Shown here: positions 9,182 to 21,018 of the stretch, one piece after another
Layout: the number at the start of each line of letters is the position of its first letter
Numbering within the stretch: position 1 is the first letter of the stretch
NCBI GenBank assembly: GCA_027605045.1
Contig: JAQFWX010000072.1
Span: 124,001-188,000, forward strand
Reading direction: 5' to 3'
DNA: 64,000 nt
DNA from: Phallus indusiatus
Lineage: Eukaryota > Basidiomycota > Agaricomycetes > Phallales > Phallaceae
Translations under genes and position numbers: made by a program
Notes under the pieces: model-generated
What the model was told of the DNA's origin: nothing
The model's database searches: none
Seen by the model: the letters and a program-made list of their open reading frames with translations, nothing else

Positions 9182-11983
9182 TCAGTCTATTCGTATGGCA
9201 CTGTAAAGTTTCCTCACGGCCCAAAATGTCGCCAAGAAGCCAATCGTACCTAAAAGTGTGATCAGAAATATTGGTGCAGAACGATGGAGGTTATGTACCT
9301 GAGATGAGGAATTGTAAGAATGCGAGTAGGAATAAATAACCCAGGTATAGGACGACATTTGTGAAAGACGCAAAGGATAAGCGGGCTGCCCAGTAGAAAA
9401 AGCCATATGCAATGAGCCAGAAAGCGCTTCCTCCACCAATCTGGAAGAATAATGAACACATGTAGTTGTGCGCCCCGAATATACGTACCAAAAATGCGCG
9501 CCAGTGCCACCTGTACTCTTCCGAGCAGAGGATAAAGTAGACAGCTAGGATCGTTACGGTCGCGATAGTAACGCCGACAACAACTGTAATAAAATATTAG
9601 ATGGATTAAAATTATGGATTTTCTGAACGATCGTACTTGTAGTCAAAGCAATGAAACCAAATGCATAATATGCTCTTGACGCAAAAATGCTCGACAGAAT
9701 AAAGTACATCTCCACAAAAGCTGCACTAAATGGCAGTATTCCGCTCAAAAGTGACGCAACCTGTGGGAATGGGTATCTCAATGAATGTAGCAGTCATGAG
9801 AGAAGAATGGGAAGTACCCATGGTCGCAAGTATTTGGGCCCTGGGGGTATTTGACGGGGTATCTGGTTGACTCTGACGGGATGACGCACTCCCTAAGCAA
9901 ACAATGAATACATCTGATGAGGATAATTCTACTATTGCATCGACGTACGCCATGCTTTTTTCCAAGAAGTCCACCTACGATAGTTAATGGAGCGTCGATC
10001 AAAAACCATAGGAAGACAATGGAGAGCAATGTTCCGAATGGCATCGCTCCCGAAGAATTCGCGGAGATGAGGAAGAGGTTAAGCAAAAACATAACGATGA
10101 AAATAAACCTATTAGCTGGATTTTAGATTGACTAGCATATGACGTAAAGAATAACTGACGTTGGAACGAGCGTTGCAGTGAAAAACAAGTTAATGCGGTG
10201 ATCAGTTCCACCAAACGATGAATAAACTCGGGTAGAAACGTAGCCAGCAACACTGTATATCAATCAGTATAAGAAGAAATAGATACAAAGGGCGTGTCAA
10301 GGGCTTACGAGCCGAATAAAGTCCAACAAATAATCATCACCGTAGCAAGAGCACCTCTATTTGATGGAGAGAGGAAGCCCAGTAGGGCGAAAACTAAACG
10401 AAACAGGAATTGAATCGAAAAGGGAATTCAAGGACACAATACAACCATACCTAACGTAACACCTATCATAGCTATCAACTGTGCTCCGTTACCGACAAGA
10501 ACCGAGAGAGCCATAAGATGTCTCGGAGTCCGGAAGACTTCACCCCAGATAAGTTTCCATCCGAAGTCTTCTTGTATGTCGTCCTATGAATAGCGTAAAT
10601 AAACAACTTTTATAATGGAAAACAGACATACACCGAGATCTAACGCGTTATATCGGCTTATCTATACAAGGAGTGAGTTATATTAGTTTTAGAATGACCA
10701 TGAAATGTTTGAACGACTCACATCACGAGCTATGCTCCTATATAATATGAGACTAACCATAGCACAAAGGAAAATAACAATCATTGTGGCACTGATTAGA
10801 CTCAGCCAATGAATTCTGAGGTCAAATATGTGAAGGTATGTGTCATAACGGGTAGCCTGTGGGTAGCCTTAAGGAAAAGTCGAGCATAATAGACTTGAGA
10901 GAGAAACATACCCAGGGCGTGTCAGAGGCCTAGGTATCGGGTAAGCACATATTAACAAACGAACAAGAAAAGGACGTACATTCCATGAGACACTATACGT
11001 AAAGGGCACTGTAGTTTCTTGTGTCTCGCTGAGATGTAGAGGTGTTCCACCAGCGCAGACAGCTTGTCCGTTTGAAGGTGCAAAACTAATCAACAAAATG
11101 AGACCTGGTGATCACAATGAAGGATGAAATGCCACGACCTCATCGGCCAAACCAGGACGCCGACTATACGATTTTTGCCCTCCGGCCTGGGATGATACCT
11201 GTTCAAATTGGGTCAACATTACAATAGCGAGAAATTTAAAACACTAAATCACGCACTGAATCACGATTTCTAGGTGGTTATAGAAAGCAGGCGCAATGGG
11301 AAACCGGTCCTCGTCAAACTCGCCTAAAGCGAATCCTATGTCGAAGAATATCTCTTGCGTTCTATCGTCTACTTTCATCTCGGCGGCAGGTAAACCATCC
11401 ACTAGCCAATTAACGTCATAGTCCTCTTTGATACGGTCATTTATGAATTTGCCGTCCTCAGCTGGGATTATTTCATCGCAAAGCCGTTGGCAGGTTTCGT
11501 TCTTAAGCATGGTAATCTATACATCAAAGAGGGTCAATTTGGGAAATGCGCCCAAGCTCTCGATCACGTACATTATAAGGAGATGTAAAAAGACGGTCGC
11601 CGAAAAGAATGGCACCCAACGACTCGGACTGTTCTTTTGGTCCCTGCGGTGGTCGACAAAAGTGAAATGAGGGATAATAGTAATCATCTGAAAAGGAGGA
11701 CTGGGTTATTCACAAACAGCTCGAAGCTGACTACAACGCACAATTAATCAACGATTTCTAAGAAACGCTGTTAGTCAGAATCCGTAAAGAAATGGACGAA
11801 ATAGATTATGACACGTACAAGCTTGGCCTCTGGACCGATTACCGGCGTTAAGGCATTGACAAGAACATCGACTTTATCTCCTGAAAGATAATCTCGAGGT
11901 GCAGACCCTGGAAGATAAAACGCCCGACTCAGAGACGTGAAAACAAACGCGACAAGGCAGACCCTCCGTGCTAAAGGGAGCAT
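9182..11983 (-). CDS. TM9SF/nonaspanin (EMP70 family) membrane protein
   Basis: Nonaspanins are nine-TM Golgi/endosomal proteins involved in protein sorting, adhesion and metal homeostasis. The N-terminus is a signal peptide (LARRVCLVAFVFTSLSRA) followed by the hallmark FYLPGSAPRDYLSGDKVDVLVNALTP. A lumenal part (EDYDVNWLVDGLPAAEM, FDIGFALGEF) precedes the membrane half, which includes SSGAMPFGTLLSIVFLWFLIDAPL and LGTIGFLATFWAVRKLY. The last residues are IRID, replacing the usual K-x-D COPI-retention end by R-x-D. The gene is cut by many short introns (about 12 pieces), so interior boundaries are approximate; start (ATG 11981-11983) and stop are clear. It is divergent from RPB6 with 306 bp between starts. 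Confidence 0.9.
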
Positions 11984-12289
11984 ACTTGTTGGTTGTGCTT
12001 ATCTAATGGAAATAGAACACTCCAACGGCCTGTGACCGTACGAGCGTTGTCTAAGGATTCTTACAAGCGGAGGACTATAGTCGCAAATTCACCAGTGTTT
12101 GAAGGTCGAATAATTTCTCAAATTTATCACATCAAAGTTTACCGAATTTCAGTCATGGTTGGGCAAACCTCGCAGTAGTAGTGAGCGATTATGTAAAAAA
12201 GCTAGCGATATATGTTACGCGCGTGACATTTTGTCGTATCCTTTCTGTCATTTGTCTATCGTATATATTTCTTCTCTTCTTGAGCAGAA

Positions 12290-12974
12290 ATGTCTGATGA
12301 CGGTGGAGATGGTGGCGGCTACGATTATGACGATGGAGGGTACGTTTTTAAACCTGACAACATCCCTCGCCACCTCGCTAATCCCTCTTATTGACAGTTT
12401 TCAGGATTCACATTTTGTACTTGCCTTTTAGCCTGCTTTCTTCATAATTCAACTGTGTTGACTTCCACGGATGATCATCTCTCTAGGATGAACCCGATTT
12501 TGCCAATAATGAAGAGCAAGAAGAACAAAATGGAGAAAATGCACACATGAACGGCGATGCTCATCTGAACGGCCATTCAGAACATGACTCCCAAGGCGTT
12601 AATGGCGCAGGTGGGGGAGAGTCCGTCTCAGCTGGTCCTGTTGCTTCTGCTCCAGAACGATTGCCGAATAAAGTTCGTGTAACTACACCATATCTGACAA
12701 AGTATGAGCGGGCGCGGGTGCTGGGTACAAGGGCTTTGCAAATAAGGTAATGTCCAGACAATTGTCATCTCGGTACTTATAAAAATAAGTTTCTCATACC
12801 TGTCTGTTTTATAGCATGAACGCTCCAGTTCTTGTACCACTAGACGGAGAGACAGATGCGCTACAAATTGCTATCAAAGAATTATCTCAGGGCAAAATTC
12901 CCCTTATCATACGACGTTATTTACCCGATGGAAGTTTTGAGGACTGGAGTGTCTCGGAACTGATCAGCGAATAG
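12290..12974 (+). CDS. RPB6: RNA polymerases I/II/III common subunit ABC23 (Rpb6)
   Basis: Shared subunit of all three nuclear RNA polymerases, stabilising the clamp. The model is join(12290..12343, 12487..12746, 12815..12974), 157 aa. An acidic, Gly/Asp-rich N-terminus ([17 protein letters not shown]) is followed by the conserved fold: [23 protein letters not shown], then [20 protein letters not shown], then [22 protein letters not shown]. The second segment is invariant across eukaryotes. The first donor is chosen by frame. A stronger GTACGT 4 nt earlier would be out of phase unless a 19-nt exon (12397-12415) is included, so the N-terminal tail could differ by a few residues. Confidence 0.95.
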
Positions 12975-13745
12975 CTGCACAGGCTATCGTCTCAAAAAAT
13001 TACATTATGTATTTTCTACACTTTATTGTCCTGACCTGTTCTATCTTACATCTTGTTTCATCTACTTTGTGCTCGAGGCTTTCTAGATCAGCGCGCCCAT
13101 GTAAAATATTCCCAGAATTCAAACTTTGTCGTTCCATTGCTGTCTTTTGAACGTCCGGTAATTTTTATTCTACTAATTCAAAATCTAAGTACATAGAATA
13201 CTGCCCTATCGAATCATTTTGCTGAACAAATATCAAACCTAACCACATTCAAAAAGTACGGTACATAGACATAAAGACCCTTGCGTAACAACACCCCCTA
13301 AATACTCATTTCTAAACGCTCACCACTCAAACGACCACGCAAGTTGGCTCTACAACCCAATAAGGGGAGAACACAAATCTCACATGGACGACAGGCAGGA
13401 GACAAGCTTAGATGGATGAGCTAGGTGAAGATGCCATGATTCGGGTGTTTAGAGTACGAAACCGTTGTTCCAATGGGTGGGAAGATAGAAGCCAGGTGAC
13501 ATGCTGATAAGCTTGTAGTCCATTACGAAAAAATCTGAATAAGATGAATTTTGTCCATGTTTTGCCGAACGCGACCAAGGATAAAAGAAGAAACAGAGAC
13601 AAAAATGGAAAGGATGCGAGAGAGACAGATGCGAAATTGGAAGTGGAGATGTCGAATAAATAGAAAACCGAGTTAACGGAGTTGATTAATACACGGGAAA
13701 GGTGAAAAGGACGACGATTAGACGCGCTTTTGTTGCTTTTCTTTC
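12975..13745. other. Convergent intergenic region, probably 3'-UTRs
   Basis: This is 771 bp between the ends of RPB6 and the bZIP gene. It is AT-rich with no supportable ORF or structural RNA. It probably holds the RPB6 3'-UTR and an unusually long bZIP 3'-UTR. HAC1-type messages in other fungi use the 3'-UTR for Ire1 targeting, so it may not be inert; I see no defined element in it. Confidence 0.4.
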
Positions 13746-15069
13746 TTAAACGACAACCAGAGAGGCCGAGTTGACCTCAGGTTCTGTAGTATGCGATTTG
13801 AGCCCCAAACTCCAATCGCACAAGTCGCTACTACTCTCCACCACGGTACTCTCATCTAGGACAGATGCGAGTAAATCTTGAAACTCTTCGCTGTTTACTG
13901 ACGATCCATTAACCGTATTGGGTAATAGGTCGAACAATTGATCCATCTCCATAGCCATCTTGATATCGTCCTTTAAACCTAGGTCAAGACAATCTTCCGA
14001 CATGGACACGGAAGGTAAGTCTAATGGGATCAGACTCGGGGAGGTGGTCGGGGAGGTCTCCGCCCCATATTGTAGTGAGCCTTTGTCATGGCCAAAAGGA
14101 GGTAGGCTACGAGACGACGACGTTGAGAAGGTGTCGTTTGATGAGCCAGAGTCGTTGGTTGACAACATTTGAGAGAACCAATGTTCGATCCTGTTCTCAG
14201 ACGACGAGTTGTTATCGCCAAAGGTCTCTTGGAGTAGGATAAACGGCGCATCGAGATCGAGGGAGGACAACGCCGGAGAATGGATGGATCCATCCGCTGC
14301 AGGGATGCCGCTGGACTAGCAGCGACAGACGCCACCCGTGCTAGGTGGCGAATGGAACCATCATTCGAATCCGGTTGGTTGGCAACTGTCGGAGGGGACG
14401 ATGCGATGGATAAGGGAGTTGGAGGAAAGGCGACTGGAGTGTTGATAAATACGGGGAATGTGGTAGCAGGAGGGTCGGGTTTAGGTTCGGGTGATGAATG
14501 GGATGGGGACTGAGAGGTGAAAAAGGAAGAAGGAAGGCCTTGGGATTGAAGAGCCTTAACGACTGCTTCCCATCCTTGTTCAAGCGATTTGACACTGAGA
14601 AAGGGGGAAGTGAACAAATGAGTACATCAAGCATGGGAAAGAAAGGATAGAGGAAGTGATAGATATGAACCTACCGCTCTTTTAATTCTGCGTTCTCTTT
14701 ATCTTTTTCGGCGTTATCTCTCCGCTCACGCTCGCGTTGGAGTTCAGCGCGCAATTGTTCGTTTTCTTCTTTCAACAAACGAACACTCTCCTCTAAATGG
14801 GAGAATTGTAACTTGCGACGATCACGAGAGTTTTGGGCTGCGATTCGATTTCGATGGGCGCGAGCCTCACGTTTCTCTTCGGGGGATGTATCAGTGCGTT
14901 GTCGCTTCCGGGGAGGTTGACTTGTAGAAGCAGAAGGAGCTGTGGATGCTGGGGTATCTGTACTACTTGTTGAAGCGACATGAATTGGTGAGGACGCATC
15001 TGAGGCGGGCGATGGAAGTGAAAGAGAGGAGGGATCAACGTAAGATGGTGACGAGGTTGACTTCTTCAT
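13746..15069 (-). CDS. HAC1: HAC1/XBP1-type bZIP transcription factor (unfolded protein response)
   Basis: The N-terminal exon (15069-14675) encodes a Ser/Thr/Pro-rich lead, then KRQRTDTSPEEK, the basic region HRNRIAAQNSRDRRK and a zipper (LEESVRLLKEENEQLRAEL). This resembles XBP1/Hac1/Cib1 (KRQR...SPEEK, N-x2-AA-x2-SR). A normal intron (14674-14595, GTAGG...CTCAG) joins it to a second exon. Read straight through, the second exon ends at 14030 (319 aa) in a basic, Pro/Arg-rich tail. A different frame, open to 13746, encodes an acidic Ser/Asp-rich region (SLDLDAPFILLQETFG, EEFQDLLASVLDE) typical of an activation domain. Joining the frames needs removal of 2 mod 3 nucleotides near 14340-14274, where Ire1-like hairpins sit; a 41-nt removal gives 400 aa. 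It would drive ER-stress genes after Ire1-mediated mRNA splicing. Confidence 0.85.
14300..14340 (-). other. Candidate Ire1-type non-spliceosomal intron with flanking hairpins
   Basis: On the mRNA strand, hairpin 1 is GCCACC-(TAGCACG)-GGTGGC at 14349-14331, a 6-bp stem with a 7-nt loop. Hairpin 2 is CATCC-(CTGCAGC)-GGATG at 14307-14291, a 5-bp stem with a 7-nt loop. Loop 2 equals the vertebrate XBP1 3' splice loop. Cutting after the third loop base of each releases 41 nt and fuses the bZIP frame to the acidic frame. Flanking exon segments GATGGTTC (5') and GATCCATC (3') can pair 7 of 8, closing a bifurcated stem. Loop 1 departs from the C-x-G-x-x-G consensus, so a shorter intron using another 5' or 3' cut (20 or 26 nt, also 2 mod 3) remains possible. 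Confidence 0.6.
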
Positions 15070-15214
15070 CGTTAGGCGATTATGTGGAATAGTTCAATAA
15101 AGAAACAGTCGAGAAGAAAGTCGTCAAAGAAAAAGAAAGGAGAAAAGGAGCGAAGAGAGAGGGAGCGAGTTGATTAAGAATGGCCAAAGGAGATGGAGAG
15201 ATAAAAAGTTGTGC

Positions 15215-15359
15215 TGACGTGGCAGCAGGGCGTCTATTAAATACTACGTGGCCAATTGGCTAAAAATAGATTGCACCGCAGCCAATAGCGATGCCCGATA
15301 AAGACCTAGGCCCGTGACGCAGTCCTATGAATACTATCCCTATCGATAATTCCACGTCA
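15215..15359. promoter_or_regulatory. UPRE-like TGACGTGG pair and an ERSE-II-like site in the bZIP promoter
   Basis: TGACGTGG, the mammalian-type UPRE core bound by XBP1/ATF6, occurs at 15215-15222 (plus strand) and 15352-15359 (minus strand). These are 146 and 283 bp upstream of the bZIP ATG. Between them, minus strand 15256-15247 reads ATTGGCCACG, one base short of ERSE-II (ATTGG-N-CCACG). Further CCAAT boxes lie at 15252 and 15282. This suggests autoregulation by the encoded factor. Confidence 0.5.
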
Positions 15360-15653
15360 CCCGCAGATAATTCTCAAACAATTATAATGTACCTCGGACC
15401 GGTGCAGATATCAATGTGTTGTACCTGTGTCAAAGCTAAATGACTATGAACAATATTGGGCGGCCGAGGTCAAGCAAGTTTGGAAGTTCCCCAAATAGCA
15501 TATATTGTGCAGTGGCAAATTTGTTGCAGACAATGTTGCCCATGAGTAGGTATGTGCAATAAAGAATTATAATTTGCTTGAGGATTGATAAATGTAGCAA
15601 TTGCGTATCGAAAACATTAGAAAGCATGGTATTTTGACGGGCAGAACCTGAGG

Positions 15654-16821
15654 TCATCTTCGCCTTTTGCTGCTCCTGTAAGCCATAGGCAGCTTTCCTG
15701 ACACTTCAGCTTCGTTAAATCGTCGTTTCCAGATAGGATACCCGACCGTCGGTCCATCTGCAGCCTGAGCAGGAGGTAAATCATCTTGTCTCGGGATATC
15801 ATAATGGGGACTCGGCGAGCGTGGCATTCGTGCTATAGCTCGGACCAATTGTCCATCAATGCTCTCGGAAATCTCTATGCGGGCAAATGCAGACTTGGGT
15901 GCGTCATCGTCGCTTTCAATGTCTTCCAGCATGGCTACGATATCTTCACTCATTTTTTCAGTTTCCCGCGCGGTTTTGGGTGCAACAAACGAGGGGTTGG
16001 GTATAACCATCGGCATTTCCGTGAATGCATTGATCAGGCCACTGGGAAGCGGAGGTTTGGACACTTGTTTTTTCTTCGAAAGAGGTATAATCGTTGACTG
16101 TGGAAGATTCCCAACATCATCGTCGTGCAACGTTGAAATATGATGAGCCAGTCTATCGACACTTTGGGCTTTGTGTTTACATTCTACGCCAGAGCAGCAC
16201 CACGGAAAGGCAATCTCGTCTTTTGTTTCTGTTACGTGGAGTGAATTTGAAACCTACTTGGGACTGGACACCGCAATTTGAGAGAATTGAAATGAGCCCC
16301 CATAAAGTGCTCGAGAAGCTCGTGTGGATCACGAAATGATCTTTTGTTTTGGCATGAATCATAGCGACACCGATAAAGCTTTGATGACTTAGAGAGAACA
16401 AAGGAATCAACAACAAAGAACAATAAAAACAAAAACATCGCTACTTTACCGTTGGTGATTGTAACTCTTCCTCTGAGTCTATTGTCTGACAATGTCGCTT
16501 TTGCACATGCTAAAATCTTTGCTCAAGCTCGGGATTCATTACAATGTCGTCATTAACTCAGACCTTTTTCAAGTTCTCCAAACTTCCTAGCAGAGCGCGA
16601 CAATCATGCCAACCACAAACAATAGGTCGATTGACCTTCTCGAATATCCTTGACAACCTCGTCTCCTTAGGTATATTGGCTTGTTCTGAATGCTCATGCT
16701 CAGCCACCGCGCGTACCACACATTCATCAGAGCCCGACTGTAACTCTGATAACGCCACATTAGCAAGATATTGACGCGTCGCGAACGGTGATCGCGCGTA
16801 TAATGACGGATAAATGGCCAT
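15654..16821 (-). CDS. C2H2 zinc-finger protein with three atypical fingers
   Basis: The reading frame starts at ATG 16819-16821 (MAIYPSLYARSPFATRQYL); an open stretch upstream has only a GTG. Three finger-like units are visible after splicing. The first is C-GWHD-C...LENLKKHVQKRH (about 16590 to 16510), the second is CRYDSC...DPHELLEHFMGAH (about 16360-16290), and the third is CSGVEC...VDRLAHHISTLH (about 16200-16130). The C-terminal half is disordered (SKKKQVSKPPLPSG, PRSPSPHYDIPRQDD) and ends in basic RSSKRRR. Three introns are inferred. No closer family is recognised; it may be a DNA- or RNA-binding regulator. Its start lies only 174 bp from that of the copper transporter. Confidence 0.75.
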
Positions 16822-16995
16822 TCGTTTTTTCGGGATACGCACTACCAGTCGTTCACGTTGATTAATGCATGGGCGAGGAAAGAAGTCTCACCGCCCACAA
16901 GCGCCCGCGCGCCTCCAACCTCTCTAATAGGAATAGTGTAAGCGATCTCAACTAACCCCCAACCTCGAGTTCTTCATATACATACACTATTGCAT
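16822..16995. promoter_or_regulatory. Short bidirectional promoter between the zinc-finger gene and CTR
   Basis: The two ATGs face away from each other across 174 bp, so both 5'-UTRs and core promoters must share this segment. It holds a GC-rich block (cgcccgcgcgcctcc, about 16902-16916) and AT-rich ends. I see no recognisable fungal copper-response element (no GCTG or TTTGCTC core). Confidence 0.55.
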
Positions 16996-17814
16996 ATGAA
17001 CCATCACGGAAATCATGAATTGTTTGGAATGGGTTCAGGCGGTGGTATGGATCATGGAGGTGGGGGCATGGATCATGGCGGCGGCGATCACGGCGGAGGG
17101 GATATGATGAAGTGCTCAATGAATATGTTATGGAACACTCAGATAATCGGTATGAATCGAACAATTGACAGCATTACTTCATTCATTCCAGTTTCCCTAT
17201 CGGCCAGAACATATGATAATAATAATGATTTCTACTTTCCAGATACCTGTATCGTATTTCCTCAATGGCACATAGGATCCAACCTTGCCTTTGCAGTATC
17301 ATTCCTTATCATTGTCGGTCTCGGCATCTTCTACGAATGGCTACGTAACTACCAAAGACGTGTTGATATCGGCATTGCTAAATCCCTGTATGAACCAGTT
17401 GGAAGGATGCCTGTGAGTGATGCAAGTCCTTCAGCAGTAGGACGCAGTGAAACGGAAAGTTTGTTGACGGGACATCCCAAGGGCCGAAAGATGTATGTTT
17501 TAGAAGGAACATTTTCTAATTGAATGAACTCAAGGTTTCCCAGCGTGCAAGTCCCTTTCGTGCCGCGATTGGTTCGAGCAGTATTATATGGATCCACCAT
17601 TTTCTTATCATTCTTTCTTATGCTGGTTTTCATGACTTACAATGCAAGTACCTTCCCGTAATATCGCACACGTTGTTTTGACACTCTCATGTAGGCATAT
17701 CTTATCCTTGCCGTAGTGTTGGGTGCGGCTATAGGACACTATATCTTTGGTAGGACAATCGACTTGGACTCCATACTTGCGGAAGGCGCCGGAAAGACAA
17801 TGGCATGCCATTAA
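16996..17814 (+). CDS. CTR1: CTR-family high-affinity copper transporter
   Basis: A trimeric Cu(I) channel of the plasma or vacuolar membrane. The model is join(16996..17149, 17243..17492, 17535..17643, 17695..17814), 210 aa. The N-terminus is His/Met/Gly-rich with repeats of MDHGGG-type units and MMKCSMNMLWNT, giving metal-collecting methionines. TM1 follows TCIVFPQWHIGS (NLAFAVSFLIIVGLGIFYEW). TM2 carries LMLVFMTYNAY, where Met-x3-Met is expected in the pore, and TM3 the GAAIGHYIFG helix-packing motif. The C-terminus is KTMACH, a Cys/His metal-handoff end. The upstream open stretch begins with TTG, so ATG 16996 is the start. The last intron (17644-17694) has a GC donor. Confidence 0.93.
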
Positions 17815-17963
17815 AGTCTCCAATTGTAAAGCTCTTGTATTAGTGCCCTATCTAATTCTAGCACAACAATGTCGAATATACTTTTTTTTTTCAAAGACGT
17901 CCTCTATCAACAACACATAAGGTGGACTAGTACCTGTGTCAATCGAAGGAAGAACATCATGAC

Positions 17964-19571
<1,608 letters not shown>

Positions 19572-19672
19572 AGGGGGAAAGACGGAGAAGAAGAGTAGAA
19601 ATAACAACAAAAGTCGGAAAAATTCGGTTTACTGGGAAGCTGGCCACGGCTCGTAGCCATAGCCAGTGTGAC

Positions 19673-19699
19673 ATGTGACGCGTGATATGTGACGCGTGA
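19673..19699 (+). promoter_or_regulatory. Tandem ACGCGT (MCB-like) repeats upstream of PRMT1
   Basis: The 13-mer ATGTGACGCGTGA occurs twice with a 14-bp period (19673-19685 and 19687-19699), each centred on ACGCGT, the MBF/MluI cell-cycle-box core. The pair lies 102-128 bp upstream of the PRMT1 ATG. A degenerate third unit (ATGTTACGTGTTA) follows. Confidence 0.55.
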
Positions 19700-21018
19700 C
19701 ATGTTACGTGTTACTGTCACATAGTCGGTACCCGTAAATACTGCTATGTCCCTTATCTTTTTCACAAAAAATTAGTATAATTCATTGAGTATTTATGTCA
19801 TTTAAAGAACTCATCACTAAAACTTTGATTATAAGTGCGTAATCAGTGGCTCGGAGAGGTAGGAATGGATTACGTAATACGATTCCATCTACACGACAAA
19901 GTGTTAGCCTATTTTCTGACGTGTTTTGCTTTTTTGTCGTGGACTCGCGTCCGTGTCTATGTCTTTTATGAGCTATTTCTCGGCGTGGACGTTGCTTGCG
20001 GCAAAGGTATATTGAAGAGGATTATTGTTTATTACATTATTCTCGCACAAGCGTAAGAGATGCCGATAAAAATGATTTGCCGCTGAGATAAGAAAATTAT
20101 TAGAAAAAAAAACCTGTCGACAAGACAAATGCTAATGCGAAATCCTTGTTTAATATCAAAAATTCGATAATAGGCTTCTGCAATAGAGCCTAAAAGGTGG
20201 TACACGAACCCGCGAAATAAGCGCCTGGTCCCAGCCACGAGCCAGAGCCAGCTCGCCAGCGGACCGCGAATTGTGCAAAAGTCGAGTAAAGAAAAACCGT
20301 ATGATAGTTCGGCGCTTATTGACAGCGATACGACGGAGTCTCAAATTTTGACACCCTCGAACTCAAATTCTGCTATCTACCATGATTCTTGCTTTTGAGC
20401 CTCATTCTTTCAATTCTCAGACAAAGATTTGTTTGTGCGTATACTCCACATAAGTGATACATTTTTTCATAGCCGTCAAACCAAACATTTGGTCAAAGTC
20501 ATGGTATTAAGCGCGTCTCTTCAAATTTCAAGAGCACACCAATATCCGGACGGAAGGAACATGAACATACCTGGCTGGATTTTTCGCCGTAAAGTTTTCG
20601 CTAACTTCGTTCGTTCCTCATCACTAGAACATCCACATTTCTCAAGCGATATTACTGCCGTACTCGGATCTCTGCGTTGGCCAGCAAGGCGTTCTCATGC
20701 CTAGAGATTGCCTAGACATTTTTTTGACCGACTGCAGCTCAATCACTCAAATCTTTTCCAAATAATGTGTTTAAGGAAGATCACATGTGATGGTTCCCTT
20801 CTAACGACGGAAATTTGCGACGAATGAAGAGCCGGATGGATACCTATCCACTCGGATAAGGCTATTATTATTGTTGGGTGGTGGAGTGTTTATACGCTAA
20901 TTAAACCGTGCTATCTTTGACTGAGCAGAACCATTTATTCGAAATCAACAAAGTTATTCCCGTGTTACACAATTTCTAACAAACATATTTCTAATTTAAA
21001 CATTGCTTTCTTCACAGA
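19700..21018. other. Intergenic region without a supportable gene
   Basis: Between the PRMT1 promoter and the desaturase stop are about 1.3 kb. Two short ATG-started frames are present: 19865-20056 (63 aa, hydrophobic middle) and one ending at 20704 (about 90 aa in the open stretch, basic). Neither shows a family motif, repeat or intron pattern, so I treat them as chance. No tRNA-like A/B boxes or LTR termini were found. Confidence 0.4.

Noticed and set aside
14030..14617. 195-aa frame read straight through the second bZIP exon
   Set aside because: Its first half is real bZIP coding sequence, but after about 14300 it becomes Arg/Pro-rich, while the alternate frame is the acidic activation domain. 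It is kept only as the unspliced form, not a separate gene.
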